From NCBI GenBank assembly GCA_025355645.1, contig JANXZG010000072.1, forward strand, positions 1 to 64,000: a stretch of DNA of 64,000 nt. The letters run 5' to 3'. Shown in pieces: positions 55,896-64,000 of the stretch. This stretch comes from Gammaproteobacteria bacterium (lineage in GTDB: Bacteria; Pseudomonadota; Gammaproteobacteria; Steroidobacterales; Steroidobacteraceae). The notes beneath the pieces are model-generated. The model was given only the letters and a program-made list of their open reading frames with translations. It was not told the DNA's origin and made no database searches. Numbering within the stretch: position 1 is the first letter of the stretch; every line of letters starts with the position of its first letter. Both the position numbers and the translations under genes were made by a program.

Positions 55896-58866
55896 GCATT
55901 CGCTCCCCCTGCTCGTCGATGAACACGGGCGATACGATGCGGGCGCGCACTATCTCGTTCTTCAGCGGGAATGCGCAGATGATTTCCTCGTTCTGGTGCG
56001 CGAGCCCCCCTTGGTAAAGCCCGAGTGCGATGAACCTACCAAGTACGGTGGACCAGGTTACCGAGGTGATGTAGCCGCGGCCATGGCCGTGGATTGGATC
56101 GGCATTTGCAAAAAGGATCGCGCCGCCACGAAGTCGCGCGTCCGGTTCCAGGCCCTCGATCCCAACGAGACTCCAGCGCTGCGGGTCCTTGAGCTCGGAG
56201 CGCTCGCGCAGTTCGCGGCCAACGTAGACCTTGTCCCGTCCGGCCATGCGGCCAAGGCCGAGATCATCGAGCGTATTGCGGTGGTCGAGTTCGAGTCCCG
56301 CGACATGTCCCTTCTCGATGCGCAGGGACGCGAGGGCCTCGAGTCCGTAGGGCCGTATGCCTAGCTCTGCCCCGCGTGTTAGCAGCAGTTCCCATAGCCC
56401 GGTGCCGCGATCGGCCGGCACATACAGCTCAAATGCAAGTTCGCCCGAAAAGCTGAGACGCAGCACGCGCAGCGCCCCGCCCTCGTAGATGAGCTCGCGG
56501 CAACCCATGTGTGGCAAGGTGGCATCGGAAAAGTCATGGTCGGGCATGGCCAGCGCGAGCACGGCGCGTGCCTTCGGGCCGGCGACCGACATGCCGGCCC
56601 ACTCATCAGTGACCGAAAGGAATTGCACCTGCAGTTCCGGCCACGCGGTCTGGTGCAGGAACTCCAGATGCGACATGACTTCGCCCGCCTGTGCCGTGGT
56701 CGTCGTCAGGAAATAGCGGGTCTCGGAGAATCGCGCCGTCGTGCCGTCATCCAGCACTGTCGCATCGTCATTGAGCATGACCCCGTAACGGGCCTTGCCT
56801 ATGGGCAGTTTTGCGAATCCATTGACGTAAACGCGATTCAGGAATTCCGCGGCATCCGGTCCCTGCACATCGATCTTGCCGAGCGTGGAGATGTCCGAGA
56901 TGCCGACAGCGCTGCGCACCGCGTGCATTTCCTTGATATAGGCGCTTGCCACGGTATCGCCCGCCCAGCGGTAATACCACGCGCGCAGCCACGGACCGGC
57001 TTCGATAAACGCAGCGCCGTTGCTGGCGTGCCAGTCGTGTAACGGCGAGCGCCGGATCGGCCGAAAATGATGGCCGATGTTTCGTCCCACCAGCGCGCCG
57101 ATGGAGACCGGCGTGAACGGCGGGCGAAACGTCGTGGTGCCGGCCGCGGCAATCGCCTGTCCACGTAGTGTGGAGATCAGGCCAATGGCATTGATGTTGC
57201 TGGTCTTGCCCTGGTCGGTGCCCATGCCGAGCGTTGTGTAGCGCTTCAGGTGCTCGACCGATTCAAATCCCTCCTGCTGCGCATTGGTGACATCATCTGT
57301 AGTCACGTCCGACTGGAAGTCGACAAACGCCTTGCCACGCATCTTGCCGGCAGCGCCCCGCGCGATTTCCAGGTTATACGGCTCGTCCGGAAGCACCTGG
57401 ACGTGGTCGGGATCGGGCTCCGGCGCGCCTAAAGCGAAGCCCGCATGCCGGGCCGCCTGTGCACCGGCGAAGTTGCCCTCGAGTATGCCTTGAGCAAGAC
57501 CGAAGCTGCCCATCACCGCGCCAGCGCCGAAGTGTCCGGCCGCCAAGGCGCCGGGGACAAAGGAGTCGATCGCGGCGCGGTAGGTAGGCTTGATGCCCGT
57601 GTGGGAGGTCAGGTGCACCGTGCACGACCAGCCGCCCGACATGCACAGCAGGTCACAATCGATCGTCCGTTCGGCCCCGCCGGCGAGGGCAGCAAGTCGG
57701 GCGCCCTTTACCCGGCGACGACCGAATGCGCGCGTGACGACGCTGGCAAGTTCCACGGCGATGCCGCCCTGGCGCGCCAACTCGAGCAGGGGCGCCGCTA
57801 CTTCCGCGCGCTGATCCACGATCGTGACCGCAGCTCCACTGCGCGCGAGTTCCGCAGCACTGGACCAGGCACTATCATTGTTGGTTGCAACCACGATGCG
57901 CTGCCCGAGCGATACCGCGTAACGATTGAGGTAAGTTTGTGCGGCAGAGGCAAGCATCACACCCGGACGGTCGTTATCGCCGAACACCAGCGGCCGCTCG
58001 ATAGCGCCGGTGGCAAACACGATGGATTTCGCGCACAAGGTCGTGACTACTTCGCGGGCCTCGCCGCGGGCGCTCTGCGGCTGGCCCGGCGCGTATCGCG
58101 TCAGCAGGCCGACCATGTTGCCATCGTAGAGGCCGAAGGCAGTGGTGCGCGGCAGTACCCGTATGTTCGGGCAAGCCGCCACGGCGGCCACGGCGGCGCC
58201 GCGCCAGGTCTCGCAGCGATCCTTAAGATGCCTTGACAACAGCTGGCCTCCCAGCAGGCTGTCCTGTTCGACCAGAAGCACGCGCGCACCCGACCTGCCC
58301 GCGGCACTTGCTGCGGCAAGTCCGGCGGCGCCCGCGCCAATGACCAGGACATCGGCAAACTCATAGCGCGTCTCGTAGCGATCCGGATCCCGTTCGTGCA
58401 CGGCGCGCCCCAGGCCTGCGGCGCGGCGAATGAAGGGTTCGTAGAACATCCATGAACCACGGCGCGGTCCCATGAAAGTTTTGTAGTAAAAACCTGCGCC
58501 CAGCAGCGGCGCAAGCCAGGAGTTGATGGCCATCAAGTCAAAATCGACGGACGGCCCGCCGTTCTGGCGCCGCGCGCACAATCCATCGTGAAGCTCCGTC
58601 ATCGTGGCTGCAATATTCGGCGTGGTGCGGCCAGTCTCCCCAAGCGTGACAAGCCCATTGGGCTCCTCGCAGCCCGCGGCCACGAAGCCGCGTGGGCGGT
58701 GGTACTTGAAGCTGCGCCCAATCAGCGTGAGCCCGTTGGCGAGCAGCGCAGAGGCGAGCGTATCGCCAGCAAAGCCGGAGAAGGTGCGTCCCTCGAGCGT
58801 GAACGACAGTGGGCGATCGCGCGCGATGCGCCCGCCCTCGGCCACTCGATGCGGCCGCCTCGTCAT
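55888..58866 (-). CDS. soxA: Sarcosine oxidase alpha subunit
   Basis: A 992-residue subunit that binds NAD and, at its C-terminus, tetrahydrofolate. The N-terminal 100 residues have a ferredoxin-like fold (FTLEGRTFSGFAGDTLASAL, RSFKYHRPRGFVAAGCEEPN). A Rossmann domain begins ADVLVIGAGAAGLAAASAAG. A GcvT-like domain occupies the last 380 residues (DISTLGKIDVQGPDAAEFLN, GELAFELYVPADRG, GLEALASLRIEKGH). ATG 58866 overlaps the soxD stop (ATGA); the frame upstream lies in soxD and is ignored. The complex oxidises sarcosine to glycine, forming methylene-tetrahydrofolate and hydrogen peroxide. Confidence 0.95.
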   Translation of the reverse strand: MTRRPHRVAEGGRIARDRPLSFTLEGRTFSGFAGDTLASALLANGLTLIGRSFKYHRPRGFVAAGCEEPNGLVTLGETGRTTPNIAATMTELHDGLCARRQNGGPSVDFDLMAINSWLAPLLGAGFYYKTFMGPRRGSWMFYEPFIRRAAGLGRAVHERDPDRYETRYEFADVLVIGAGAAGLAAASAAGRSGARVLLVEQDSLLGGQLLSRHLKDRCETWRGAAVAAVAACPNIRVLPRTTAFGLYDGNMVGLLTRYAPGQPQSARGEAREVVTTLCAKSIVFATGAIERPLVFGDNDRPGVMLASAAQTYLNRYAVSLGQRIVVATNNDSAWSSAAELARSGAAVTIVDQRAEVAAPLLELARQGGIAVELASVVTRAFGRRRVKGARLAALAGGAERTIDCDLLCMSGGWSCTVHLTSHTGIKPTYRAAIDSFVPGALAAGHFGAGAVMGSFGLAQGILEGNFAGAQAARHAGFALGAPEPDPDHVQVLPDEPYNLEIARGAAGKMRGKAFVDFQSDVTTDDVTNAQQEGFESVEHLKRYTTLGMGTDQGKTSNINAIGLISTLRGQAIAAAGTTTFRPPFTPVSIGALVGRNIGHHFRPIRRSPLHDWHASNGAAFIEAGPWLRAWYYRWAGDTVASAYIKEMHAVRSAVGISDISTLGKIDVQGPDAAEFLNRVYVNGFAKLPIGKARYGVMLNDDATVLDDGTTARFSETRYFLTTTTAQAGEVMSHLEFLHQTAWPELQVQFLSVTDEWAGMSVAGPKARAVLALAMPDHDFSDATLPHMGCRELIYEGGALRVLRLSFSGELAFELYVPADRGTGLWELLLTRGAELGIRPYGLEALASLRIEKGHVAGLELDHRNTLDDLGLGRMAGRDKVYVGRELRERSELKDPQRWSLVGIEGLEPDARLRGGAILFANADPIHGHGRGYITSVTWSTVLGRFIALGLYQGGLAHQNEEIICAFPLKNEIVRARIVSPVFIDEQGERMRV

Positions 58867-59132
58867 GGCGGCGCCGCCTCGCTGGCGAGCCAGCTGCGAC
58901 CCGTCGTGTTCGTCGCGGTGTCGCGTTCGAGCACCAGCCATTGCCGGCATCCCAGCACATGCTGCCAGTACTCGCGGTGCGCGCCCTTGGGATTGTCAAA
59001 CAGGAACACGTGGTCGTGCCAGGCGCGCAGGTCCGCGCTACCGTGCCGCGGCCTGGACTTCGTTGCATCGCCGGCGTAGCGGAATTCGGTGTAGTGGCGC
59101 TCGCCGCAATTTGGGCAGACGATTTTCAGCAT
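58863..59132 (-). CDS. soxD: Sarcosine oxidase delta subunit
   Basis: The 89-residue zinc subunit of heterotetrameric sarcosine oxidase. Predicted zinc ligands are C6 and C9 (VCPNCGERHYTEF) and H58 and C62 (YWQHVLGCRQWLVLERDT), matching the family. Standard length. ATG 59132 follows the soxB stop by four bases, and its stop overlaps the soxA start. A longer open frame upstream runs through soxB and is not used. Confidence 0.93.
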   Translation of the reverse strand: MLKIVCPNCGERHYTEFRYAGDATKSRPRHGSADLRAWHDHVFLFDNPKGAHREYWQHVLGCRQWLVLERDTATNTTGRSWLASEAAPP

Positions 59133-59136
59133 GCGT

Positions 59137-60393
59137 TCATTGCCGGTAGGTCCATTGGCCGAGCCCGTATTCATCGTGGCCGTTGCCGCGCTCGAAACGG
59201 TCGAGCGCGAGATGGCGCACCAACGCGTGTTCCTCGCCGCGCGCAATCGTGTGCGCGAAGCACCAGCCGGTCGCAGGGGTTGCCTTGAACCCCTGGTAGC
59301 ACCAGCCGCCATTGAAATACAAATTGTCGCGCGGCGTGCGGCCGATAAAGGGGCTGCCGTCGGGCGTCATGTCCTGGATTCCCGCCCAGTGGCGCAGGAG
59401 CCTGAGCCTCGACATCGATGGAATCAACGCAACTGCACATTCTGCGACGGCCTGGATCTTGGGGAATTGGCCGCGCTGCGTATAGGAGTTGAAGCCGTCG
59501 ATGTGTCCGCCGAACACGAGGCCGCCCTTATCCGACTGGGAAATATAAAAGAGCTCCGCCCCGAAGGAGATCACATGATCCACGAATGGCTTGATAGGCT
59601 CGGTCACGAATGCCTGCAACAGGTGACTCTCGATCGGCAGCCGCAGGCCCGCCATCGCCGCGATATGCGAGGAGTGACCGGCAACGGAAATCGCGGTGCG
59701 CTCCGCATGGATGTCGCCGCGGCTGGTGCGCACGCCGGTAATGCGGTTGCCCACCGAGATAAATCCGGTGACCTCGCAATGCTCGACGATGTCGACGCCG
59801 AGCCGGTCAGCGGCGCGCGCATAGCCCCACGCGACCGCATCGTGGCGGGCCGTGCCGGCGCGGCGCTGCAGCAGGCCGCCATGTATCGGGAAGCGCGTGC
59901 CGGCGGAGTAATCAAGGTAGGGCAGCAGCCGCATGATGTCCGCACGATCCAGCAGCTCGGCGTCGATGCCATTCAGGCGCATGATATTGCCCTTGCGCGA
60001 CAGCACGTCGAGCTGCGATGGCCCGTGGGCGAGCACGATCTGGCCGCGCTGCGAGAGCATCACGTTGTAGTTGAGCGCGTGCGACAGCCCCTCCCATAGC
60101 TTGAGCGAGTACTCGAAGAACTGGGTATTGCCGTCCATCTGGTAGTTTGAACGCACCAGCGTCGTATTGCGCCCCACGTTTCCGGAACCAATATAGCCGC
60201 GCTCGATGACCGCGACTTTAGTGACACCATGGTTGGCCGCGAGGTAATAGGCGGTCGCAAGGCCATGGCCGCCGCCGCCGATAACGATGACATCGTAGGT
60301 CGGCTTCGGTTCGGCCTTGCGCCAGACGCGCGGCCACGGCGCGCCGGTGGCGGCATGGCGCGCCAGCGCGAGCGCGGAATAGCGTTCAGTCAT
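59137..60393 (-). CDS. soxB: Sarcosine oxidase beta subunit
   Basis: The 418-residue catalytic subunit that binds FAD and covalent FMN. The FAD site is DVIVIGGGGHGLATAYYLA, and H184 in TARHDAVAWGYARA is the expected FMN attachment histidine. The C-terminal GWCYQGFKATPATGWCFAH also fits. The gene order soxB-soxD-soxA-soxG is that of classical sarcosine oxidase operons, although glyA and folate genes often found with them are absent here. It starts at ATG 60393 with only a weak upstream ribosome site. Confidence 0.95.
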   Translation of the reverse strand: MTERYSALALARHAATGAPWPRVWRKAEPKPTYDVIVIGGGGHGLATAYYLAANHGVTKVAVIERGYIGSGNVGRNTTLVRSNYQMDGNTQFFEYSLKLWEGLSHALNYNVMLSQRGQIVLAHGPSQLDVLSRKGNIMRLNGIDAELLDRADIMRLLPYLDYSAGTRFPIHGGLLQRRAGTARHDAVAWGYARAADRLGVDIVEHCEVTGFISVGNRITGVRTSRGDIHAERTAISVAGHSSHIAAMAGLRLPIESHLLQAFVTEPIKPFVDHVISFGAELFYISQSDKGGLVFGGHIDGFNSYTQRGQFPKIQAVAECAVALIPSMSRLRLLRHWAGIQDMTPDGSPFIGRTPRDNLYFNGGWCYQGFKATPATGWCFAHTIARGEEHALVRHLALDRFERGNGHDEYGLGQWTYRQ

Positions 60394-60420
60394 AGAAGCG
60401 CATCATATAGGATGGATATG

Positions 60421-60449
60421 GCCCACAGGCCGCCACGCGGCCTGTGGGC
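60421..60449. other. Perfect 13-bp hairpin between the Rieske gene and soxB
   Basis: GCCCACAGGCCGC (60421-60433) and GCGGCCTGTGGGC (60437-60449) pair perfectly around a three-base CAC loop. It sits in the 71-base gap between two genes of the same minus-strand unit. On that strand the seven-T run (60465-60459) precedes the stem, so it is not a normal terminator. It may be an RNA processing or stability element. Confidence 0.7.
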
Positions 60450-60464
60450 AGGCCCAGAAAAAAA

Positions 60465-61619
60465 CTACAGCGTGCGGGATTGTGCGTCAATCGCATCAGC
60501 CAGGCGCCGGTTGCAGTAACGATCGAAATCCAGCACCGGGCCTTCAAAATCAGCCGGTGCCAGTGGGCCGCGTTGATGGTGAGCAGAGGCCATCCCCCGC
60601 ATCAGGCTCACCAGCACCGCCTTGTCCTCGGCCATGGTCGCGATAAAAAGCTGGACCGCGCGATCGATATCTATCTGCGCCCCATCATCCCCATGGAAGA
60701 TCAGCCCCATCTTGGCCCGCACCCTATCGACTGACTCGGGTTGCAGGCAGATGAACGAGCTGTAGTCTCCGCCGCAACCCGAGACGAGCGCGGGAGGAAT
60801 CGCGAACATCACGCAGTTGTCCGCTTCGGCCGCGGCCAGGTCGGGGTGGCCCTTGCTGGAGCGGGCAAGGTTCGGCGAGTAGCCTGCGTTGTAGCCGAAA
60901 TAGGCATCGCCCGCCTCGAAGCGCGTACACAAACGCGTCGGGTTCACGGCGTGTAACGTCGTTCGGTGTAGGGGCGAGAGGTGATACCCCTCCATGAAAT
61001 CGAGGAAACATTTCCAGTTCGTATTCCATACTTCCGTGACGAGATATTTGAGCGACATTCCTTCCATGTGGTAGTTACGCAGCCGCCCTGCCAGCGGTTT
61101 CAGGCGCGGCGCCAGTGGCTGTGGGTCCCTGGCGAGCGAGGTGAACAAGAAACCCTGCCACTCCTCGCAGGCAAATTCGGGCAGGCGGCAGGCGCTGCGG
61201 TTGAAAGCTTTATGCGCTTCGAGGCGCGGCGCCGCTTTGAACCTGCCTTTGAGGTCGTAGCTCCAATGGTGGTACGGGCATATCAGCAGCGGGGCGTTGC
61301 CGGATCCGCTCACCAGGACCGTGCCGCGATGCCGGCACACATTGGATAGCACATGCGCCTGGCCCTCGGCGTCGCGCACGGCGACCAGCGGCTCATCACA
61401 AAGCTGGAAGGCCGTATAGTCGCCCGGTCGCAAAATCTCCTCAGCGCGTCCGAGGCAGATCCACTCCTGCCCGAACAGGTGCCGGGACTCAAGTGCCAGC
61501 AGCGCAGGGTCGGTGTAGAAAGTGGCCGGCATGGTGAAGGCCGAATCAAAATCCAGCTCCTCGCTGCGCCTTAGCGCGAGATGCAAGTCGGCCAGCGAAT
61601 TGTGTGCGGTCAAGGTCAA
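60465..61619 (-). CDS. Rieske non-heme iron oxygenase, alpha subunit
   Basis: A 384-residue oxygenase resembling GbcA, CntA and choline-monooxygenase-type enzymes, which demethylate or hydroxylate quaternary amines. The Rieske cluster ligands are C95, H97 (VCRHRG), C114 and H117 (ICPYHHW). The mononuclear iron site includes H213 and H218 (NWKCFLDFMEGYHLSPLH). I chose TTG 61619, which overlaps the LysR stop as TTGA and has AAAGGG upstream; the frame further up lies within the LysR gene. A reductase partner (GbcB/CntB-like) is not seen in the window and would be needed for electrons. The substrate is probably a betaine (inference from neighbours). Confidence 0.88.
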   Translation of the reverse strand: MTLTAHNSLADLHLALRRSEELDFDSAFTMPATFYTDPALLALESRHLFGQEWICLGRAEEILRPGDYTAFQLCDEPLVAVRDAEGQAHVLSNVCRHRGTVLVSGSGNAPLLICPYHHWSYDLKGRFKAAPRLEAHKAFNRSACRLPEFACEEWQGFLFTSLARDPQPLAPRLKPLAGRLRNYHMEGMSLKYLVTEVWNTNWKCFLDFMEGYHLSPLHRTTLHAVNPTRLCTRFEAGDAYFGYNAGYSPNLARSSKGHPDLAAAEADNCVMFAIPPALVSGCGGDYSSFICLQPESVDRVRAKMGLIFHGDDGAQIDIDRAVQLFIATMAEDKAVLVSLMRGMASAHHQRGPLAPADFEGPVLDFDRYCNRRLADAIDAQSRTL

Positions 61620-62563
61620 GCGCGCCCTTTTGCGCTGCGCAGGGCAGGCCGCTGCTGCGTTCCGGGCAGCGAGGTCAGCCAGTTCAGGAAATTCTGCAGC
61701 AGCGAATTGCGTGCACGCGATCGGGAATGGACCGCGCAGTATTGGTACTGAAGCGGAATCTCGCACTCGAACGGCCTCACGAGCTCGCCGCTGGCCAATT
61801 CATCCTCGGCGAACATCGACTGTCCGAGCGCGACGCCCTCGCTGGAGCGGGCCAGGTCGATGGCGAGACTCGACATGTCGACCTTATGTCCAAGTTCCAC
61901 CCGCGGCTCGCGCGTGATCCCGGACCGCGCAAACCACGCGCTCCAGGTTGGATAGGATGATAGTCCGGCGCGCCAGGCTATATGGATCAGGTCCTCATCG
62001 CGCAGTGCCATCGGCGAGCCTGCTACTAGACGACGGCTCTTGAGAAATTTCGGCGTGCACATCGGGGTCGCCTGGTCCTGCAGGAACGGCACCGTGACGA
62101 ATTCCGGATATAAGTGTTCTCCATAGCAGATGCGCACATCGACCGGATTTCGATAGAAATCGATGGGGTCATCCTCGATACGCAGATCGAGGCGCACATC
62201 CGGATATAGCCGCAGGTAATCGGCCAGGTGCCGATTGAGCCAGCGCACCCCGATCGACGGGATCACGCTGATCGCAAGGCCAGAGGGGACCGCGCCGCCC
62301 AGCAGCCGTTCAGTCATTGCGGCCAGCTCGTCCATCATTTCGGTGCTTGCTGATTTGACCGCCAGGCCCACATCGGTCAGGAACAACTGATTGTTGTGCC
62401 TTGTGAACAGCGCCTTGCCAAGGAAGTCCTCAAGCTTCGCGATCTGCTGGGATACCGCGCCGCGGGTCACGTTGAGCTCGCGCGCGGCGGTTGCCACCGC
62501 ACCCAGGCGCGCAGTCGCCTCGAACGCTTTGATTGCATTCAGTGGCGGTAGTCTGCGGTGCAT
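61616..62563 (-). CDS. LysR-family transcriptional regulator (GcvA-like)
   Basis: A 315-residue regulator. Residues 1-60 hold the winged helix-turn-helix (PPLNAIKAFEATARLGAVAT, ELNVTRGAVSQQIAKLEDFL). The C-terminal part is the effector-binding domain, with GLAISVIPSIGVRWLNRHL, RICYGEHLYPEFV and EGVALGQSMFAEDEL. The style is that of GcvA, the glycine-responsive regulator, fitting a pathway that ends in glycine. ATG 62563 follows AGGACAAGG. It is first in the minus-strand unit and lies about 200 bases from the divergent oxygenase, the usual arrangement for control of both directions. Confidence 0.93.
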   Translation of the reverse strand: MHRRLPPLNAIKAFEATARLGAVATAARELNVTRGAVSQQIAKLEDFLGKALFTRHNNQLFLTDVGLAVKSASTEMMDELAAMTERLLGGAVPSGLAISVIPSIGVRWLNRHLADYLRLYPDVRLDLRIEDDPIDFYRNPVDVRICYGEHLYPEFVTVPFLQDQATPMCTPKFLKSRRLVAGSPMALRDEDLIHIAWRAGLSSYPTWSAWFARSGITREPRVELGHKVDMSSLAIDLARSSEGVALGQSMFAEDELASGELVRPFECEIPLQYQYCAVHSRSRARNSLLQNFLNWLTSLPGTQQRPALRSAKGRA

Positions 62564-62767
62564 CCTTGTCCTGTTCAAAAAAATTGGTGGTAGGTTTTCT
62601 ACGCGCTTCTGTTCGCAAGATCAACGGTTCGGTCTCATCCTAGCGCAGGCTGGCACGGAAGGCGGTATACTGCGTTAGGTTTTCTGACGGAAGGCGCATT
62701 TTTATTCGCCGCCGGCGCAAATTACGCAGTGCTACGATCGGGCCGAATCTAGCTTTGGAGTGGCGCA
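62564..62767. promoter_or_regulatory. Shared regulatory region of the LysR unit and the divergent oxygenase
   Basis: About 200 bases without coding content lie between the LysR regulator and the oxygenase gene. A TATACT near 62667 is a possible plus-strand -10. A GGAG precedes the TTG start at 62768. The LysR binding site was not pinned down. Confidence 0.4.
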
Positions 62768-63556
62768 TTGCGCGACATCCTTGATCTTGACCGTTACCCA
62801 CTTGACCGCGCCCTATCGCGCGAATATTCGGCGTTGATCCTGCAGTGCCAGGCGGAACTCGATGCCACCGGCATGTTCAACCTGCATGGGTTCGTGCACC
62901 AAGCCGCTCTCGTGCGCGCCGCCGCCGAGATCCTGCCACTTAGCGAGCGCGAGTCTTACACTCACCAGCGTCGGCACAATGTCTATTTTTCCGATCAGGT
63001 GCCGGGGCTCGGTGGCGAGCATCCTGCGCTGCGCCTATTCGATACGGTTCATCACACCCTGTGTAACGACCAGCTCGCCGGCACGGTCGTACGCAAAATT
63101 TACGAGTGGCCACCGCTGGTAGCATTCCTTGCGCATGTCATGCAAAAAAGCGCGCTGTATGTCATGAAGGATCCGCTCGCCCGGCTGAACGTCATGGATT
63201 ACCGTCCGGGTGAGGCACTGAACTGGCACTTCGATCGCAGCCAGTTCACGACGACGCTACTGATCCAGGCGGCGGAACAGGGCGGGGAATTCGAATATCG
63301 GAGCGAGCTTCGCAGCGACACCGATCCCAACTATGTGGGGGTGGGGCGCTTGTTGGGCGGCGAGGACCAGGACATTCATGTCAATGCATTGGCGGGTGGC
63401 ACGCTGAATGTCTTCAAGGGCCGCAACACACTGCATCGCATTTCACCAGTCCGCGGCACGCGCAAGCGTTTGGTTGCGGTGTTTTCGTATTACGATCGGC
63501 CGGACGTAATGTTCAGCCGCGAAGAGCGCGTCGGTTTTTTTGGGCGGGATGCCTGA
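62768..63556 (+). CDS. 2-Oxoglutarate/Fe(II)-dependent oxygenase-like protein
   Basis: This 262-residue protein has a double-stranded beta-helix fold by motif. The metal facial triad is H154-x-D156 (LNWHFDRSQFTTTLLIQ) and H223 (FKGRNTLHRISPVRG), with R234 as likely 2-oxoglutarate ligand. The aspartate is kept, so hydroxylation rather than halogenation is expected. The sequence resembles members of the amino-acid-hydroxylase/halogenase group. It starts at TTG 62768 with GGAG upstream. The following cupin gene starts one base after its stop. Its substrate may be the amine handled by the neighbouring genes, but this is inferred. Confidence 0.8.
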   Translation: MRDILDLDRYPLDRALSREYSALILQCQAELDATGMFNLHGFVHQAALVRAAAEILPLSERESYTHQRRHNVYFSDQVPGLGGEHPALRLFDTVHHTLCNDQLAGTVVRKIYEWPPLVAFLAHVMQKSALYVMKDPLARLNVMDYRPGEALNWHFDRSQFTTTLLIQAAEQGGEFEYRSELRSDTDPNYVGVGRLLGGEDQDIHVNALAGGTLNVFKGRNTLHRISPVRGTRKRLVAVFSYYDRPDVMFSREERVGFFGRDA

Positions 63557-63557
63557 C

Positions 63558-64000
63558 ATGAAAAATTATGCGCTCGACGAATTCATCGCTGACTGCCGCC
63601 GGATATCTGCCCACTGCGCTGAACCGGCGGACTGTGTTCTCGCGATACTGCCGCTGATGGAGCGGTTGCTATTGGGCGATCGTTCGTTTATCCGCCCGGA
63701 ACACCTGGTCAGCAATTCCGACCACTACAGCCGCAATGCTATCTACATCTCACCGGACGGGAACCTGTCGTTGTTCGTCCTGGTGTGGCTGCCGGGGCAG
63801 TGGACCCCGGTGCATGATCACGGCAGCTGGGGGGTCGTCGGCGTGCTGCAGGGGATGCTTGAAGAGCGCAGCTTCATGGCGGTCGACGGGGCGATCCTGG
63901 CGGACGATGGGATACGCCTGAGGCGCGGTGGTGTGTTTGTGCTGCCGGAAAAATCCCTGTCAAGCTTTGTGCCAAATCCGGATCATATCCATATGACTGG
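63558..64000 (+). CDS. Cysteine-dioxygenase-like cupin, partial at right edge
   Basis: A 147-codon open frame runs off the end of the window. Residues 82-96 read WTPVHDHGSWGVVGV, the iron-binding signature of cysteine and 3-mercaptopropionate dioxygenases (H86, H88), and PNPDHIHMTG near the edge holds the third His (H145 or H143). Such enzymes add oxygen to thiols. The N-terminal 80 residues fit too (FVLVWLPGQ). ATG 63558 starts one base after the previous stop, so the two form an operon. Confidence 0.87.
   Translation, partial: MKNYALDEFIADCRRISAHCAEPADCVLAILPLMERLLLGDRSFIRPEHLVSNSDHYSRNAIYISPDGNLSLFVLVWLPGQWTPVHDHGSWGVVGVLQGMLEERSFMAVDGAILADDGIRLRRGGVFVLPEKSLSSFVPNPDHIHMT

Noticed and set aside
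1-64000. CRISPR arrays, tRNA, rRNA or riboswitches
   Set aside because: I saw no regularly spaced repeats, no cloverleaf-like gene and no conserved RNA motif by reading; small RNAs cannot be excluded without a covariance search.

Overview
The window is GC-rich, gene-dense DNA from what looks like a free-living gammaproteobacterium. That placement is inferred from TamA/TamB, the CysG-type siroheme synthase and the four-gene ligase-associated DNA repair set; no rRNA or tRNA gene was seen to confirm it. Many products carry signal peptides or lipoboxes, and several are predicted beta-propellers (NHL, HAF, Kelch and YVTN/lactonase types), as is common in soil and aquatic relatives.

Layout. 1-1.8 kb: the left edge cuts an IS3-family insertion sequence (orfA, partial orfB) lying beside the decayed 3' end of a tyrosine integrase. 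1.8-9.6 kb: a Calx-beta membrane protein, a small secreted protein, an NHL propeller plus HupE/UreJ-like pair, and an M13 metallopeptidase lipoprotein. 9.7-15.4 kb: a compact minus-strand repair operon (MBL-fold exonuclease, ATP-dependent ligase, Lhr-type helicase, PdeM). 15.6-23.8 kb: a small lipoprotein, an MFS transporter, a frameshifted phosphodiesterase, a 1164-residue DUF4062-nSTAND-TM-TPR protein and a secreted protein. 24.4-30.3 kb: tamA-tamB. 30.4-44.4 kb: secreted and membrane proteins (three with single-base frameshifts), an Rrf2 regulator, a ferredoxin-like protein, an aldehyde dehydrogenase and a flavin-binding protein. 44.5-45.3 kb: a VapC/Phd toxin-antitoxin pair. 45.4-50.4 kb: cysJ-cysI-cysG, making sulfide from sulfite together with the siroheme cofactor.

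50.3-64 kb is the most distinctive region. Reading leftward from 62.56 kb it encodes a LysR regulator, a Rieske oxygenase, heterotetrameric sarcosine oxidase (soxB-soxD-soxA-soxG), a dimethylglycine-dehydrogenase-like flavoprotein, an MttB-superfamily methyltransferase and a secreted amidohydrolase. Almost all junctions overlap by 4-8 bases or are a few bases apart. Divergent from the regulator are a 2-oxoglutarate/Fe(II) oxygenase and a cysteine-dioxygenase-like cupin cut by the right edge. Together these look like a pathway that strips N-methyl groups one after another from a quaternary amine such as glycine betaine or a related betaine. The exact substrate, and the link to the thiol-dioxygenase-like cupin, are not established.

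Four genes between 17.7 and 39.8 kb need exactly one added base to restore their frames. This may be real decay or systematic base loss in the assembly. No CRISPR array, tRNA, rRNA or replication origin was seen.
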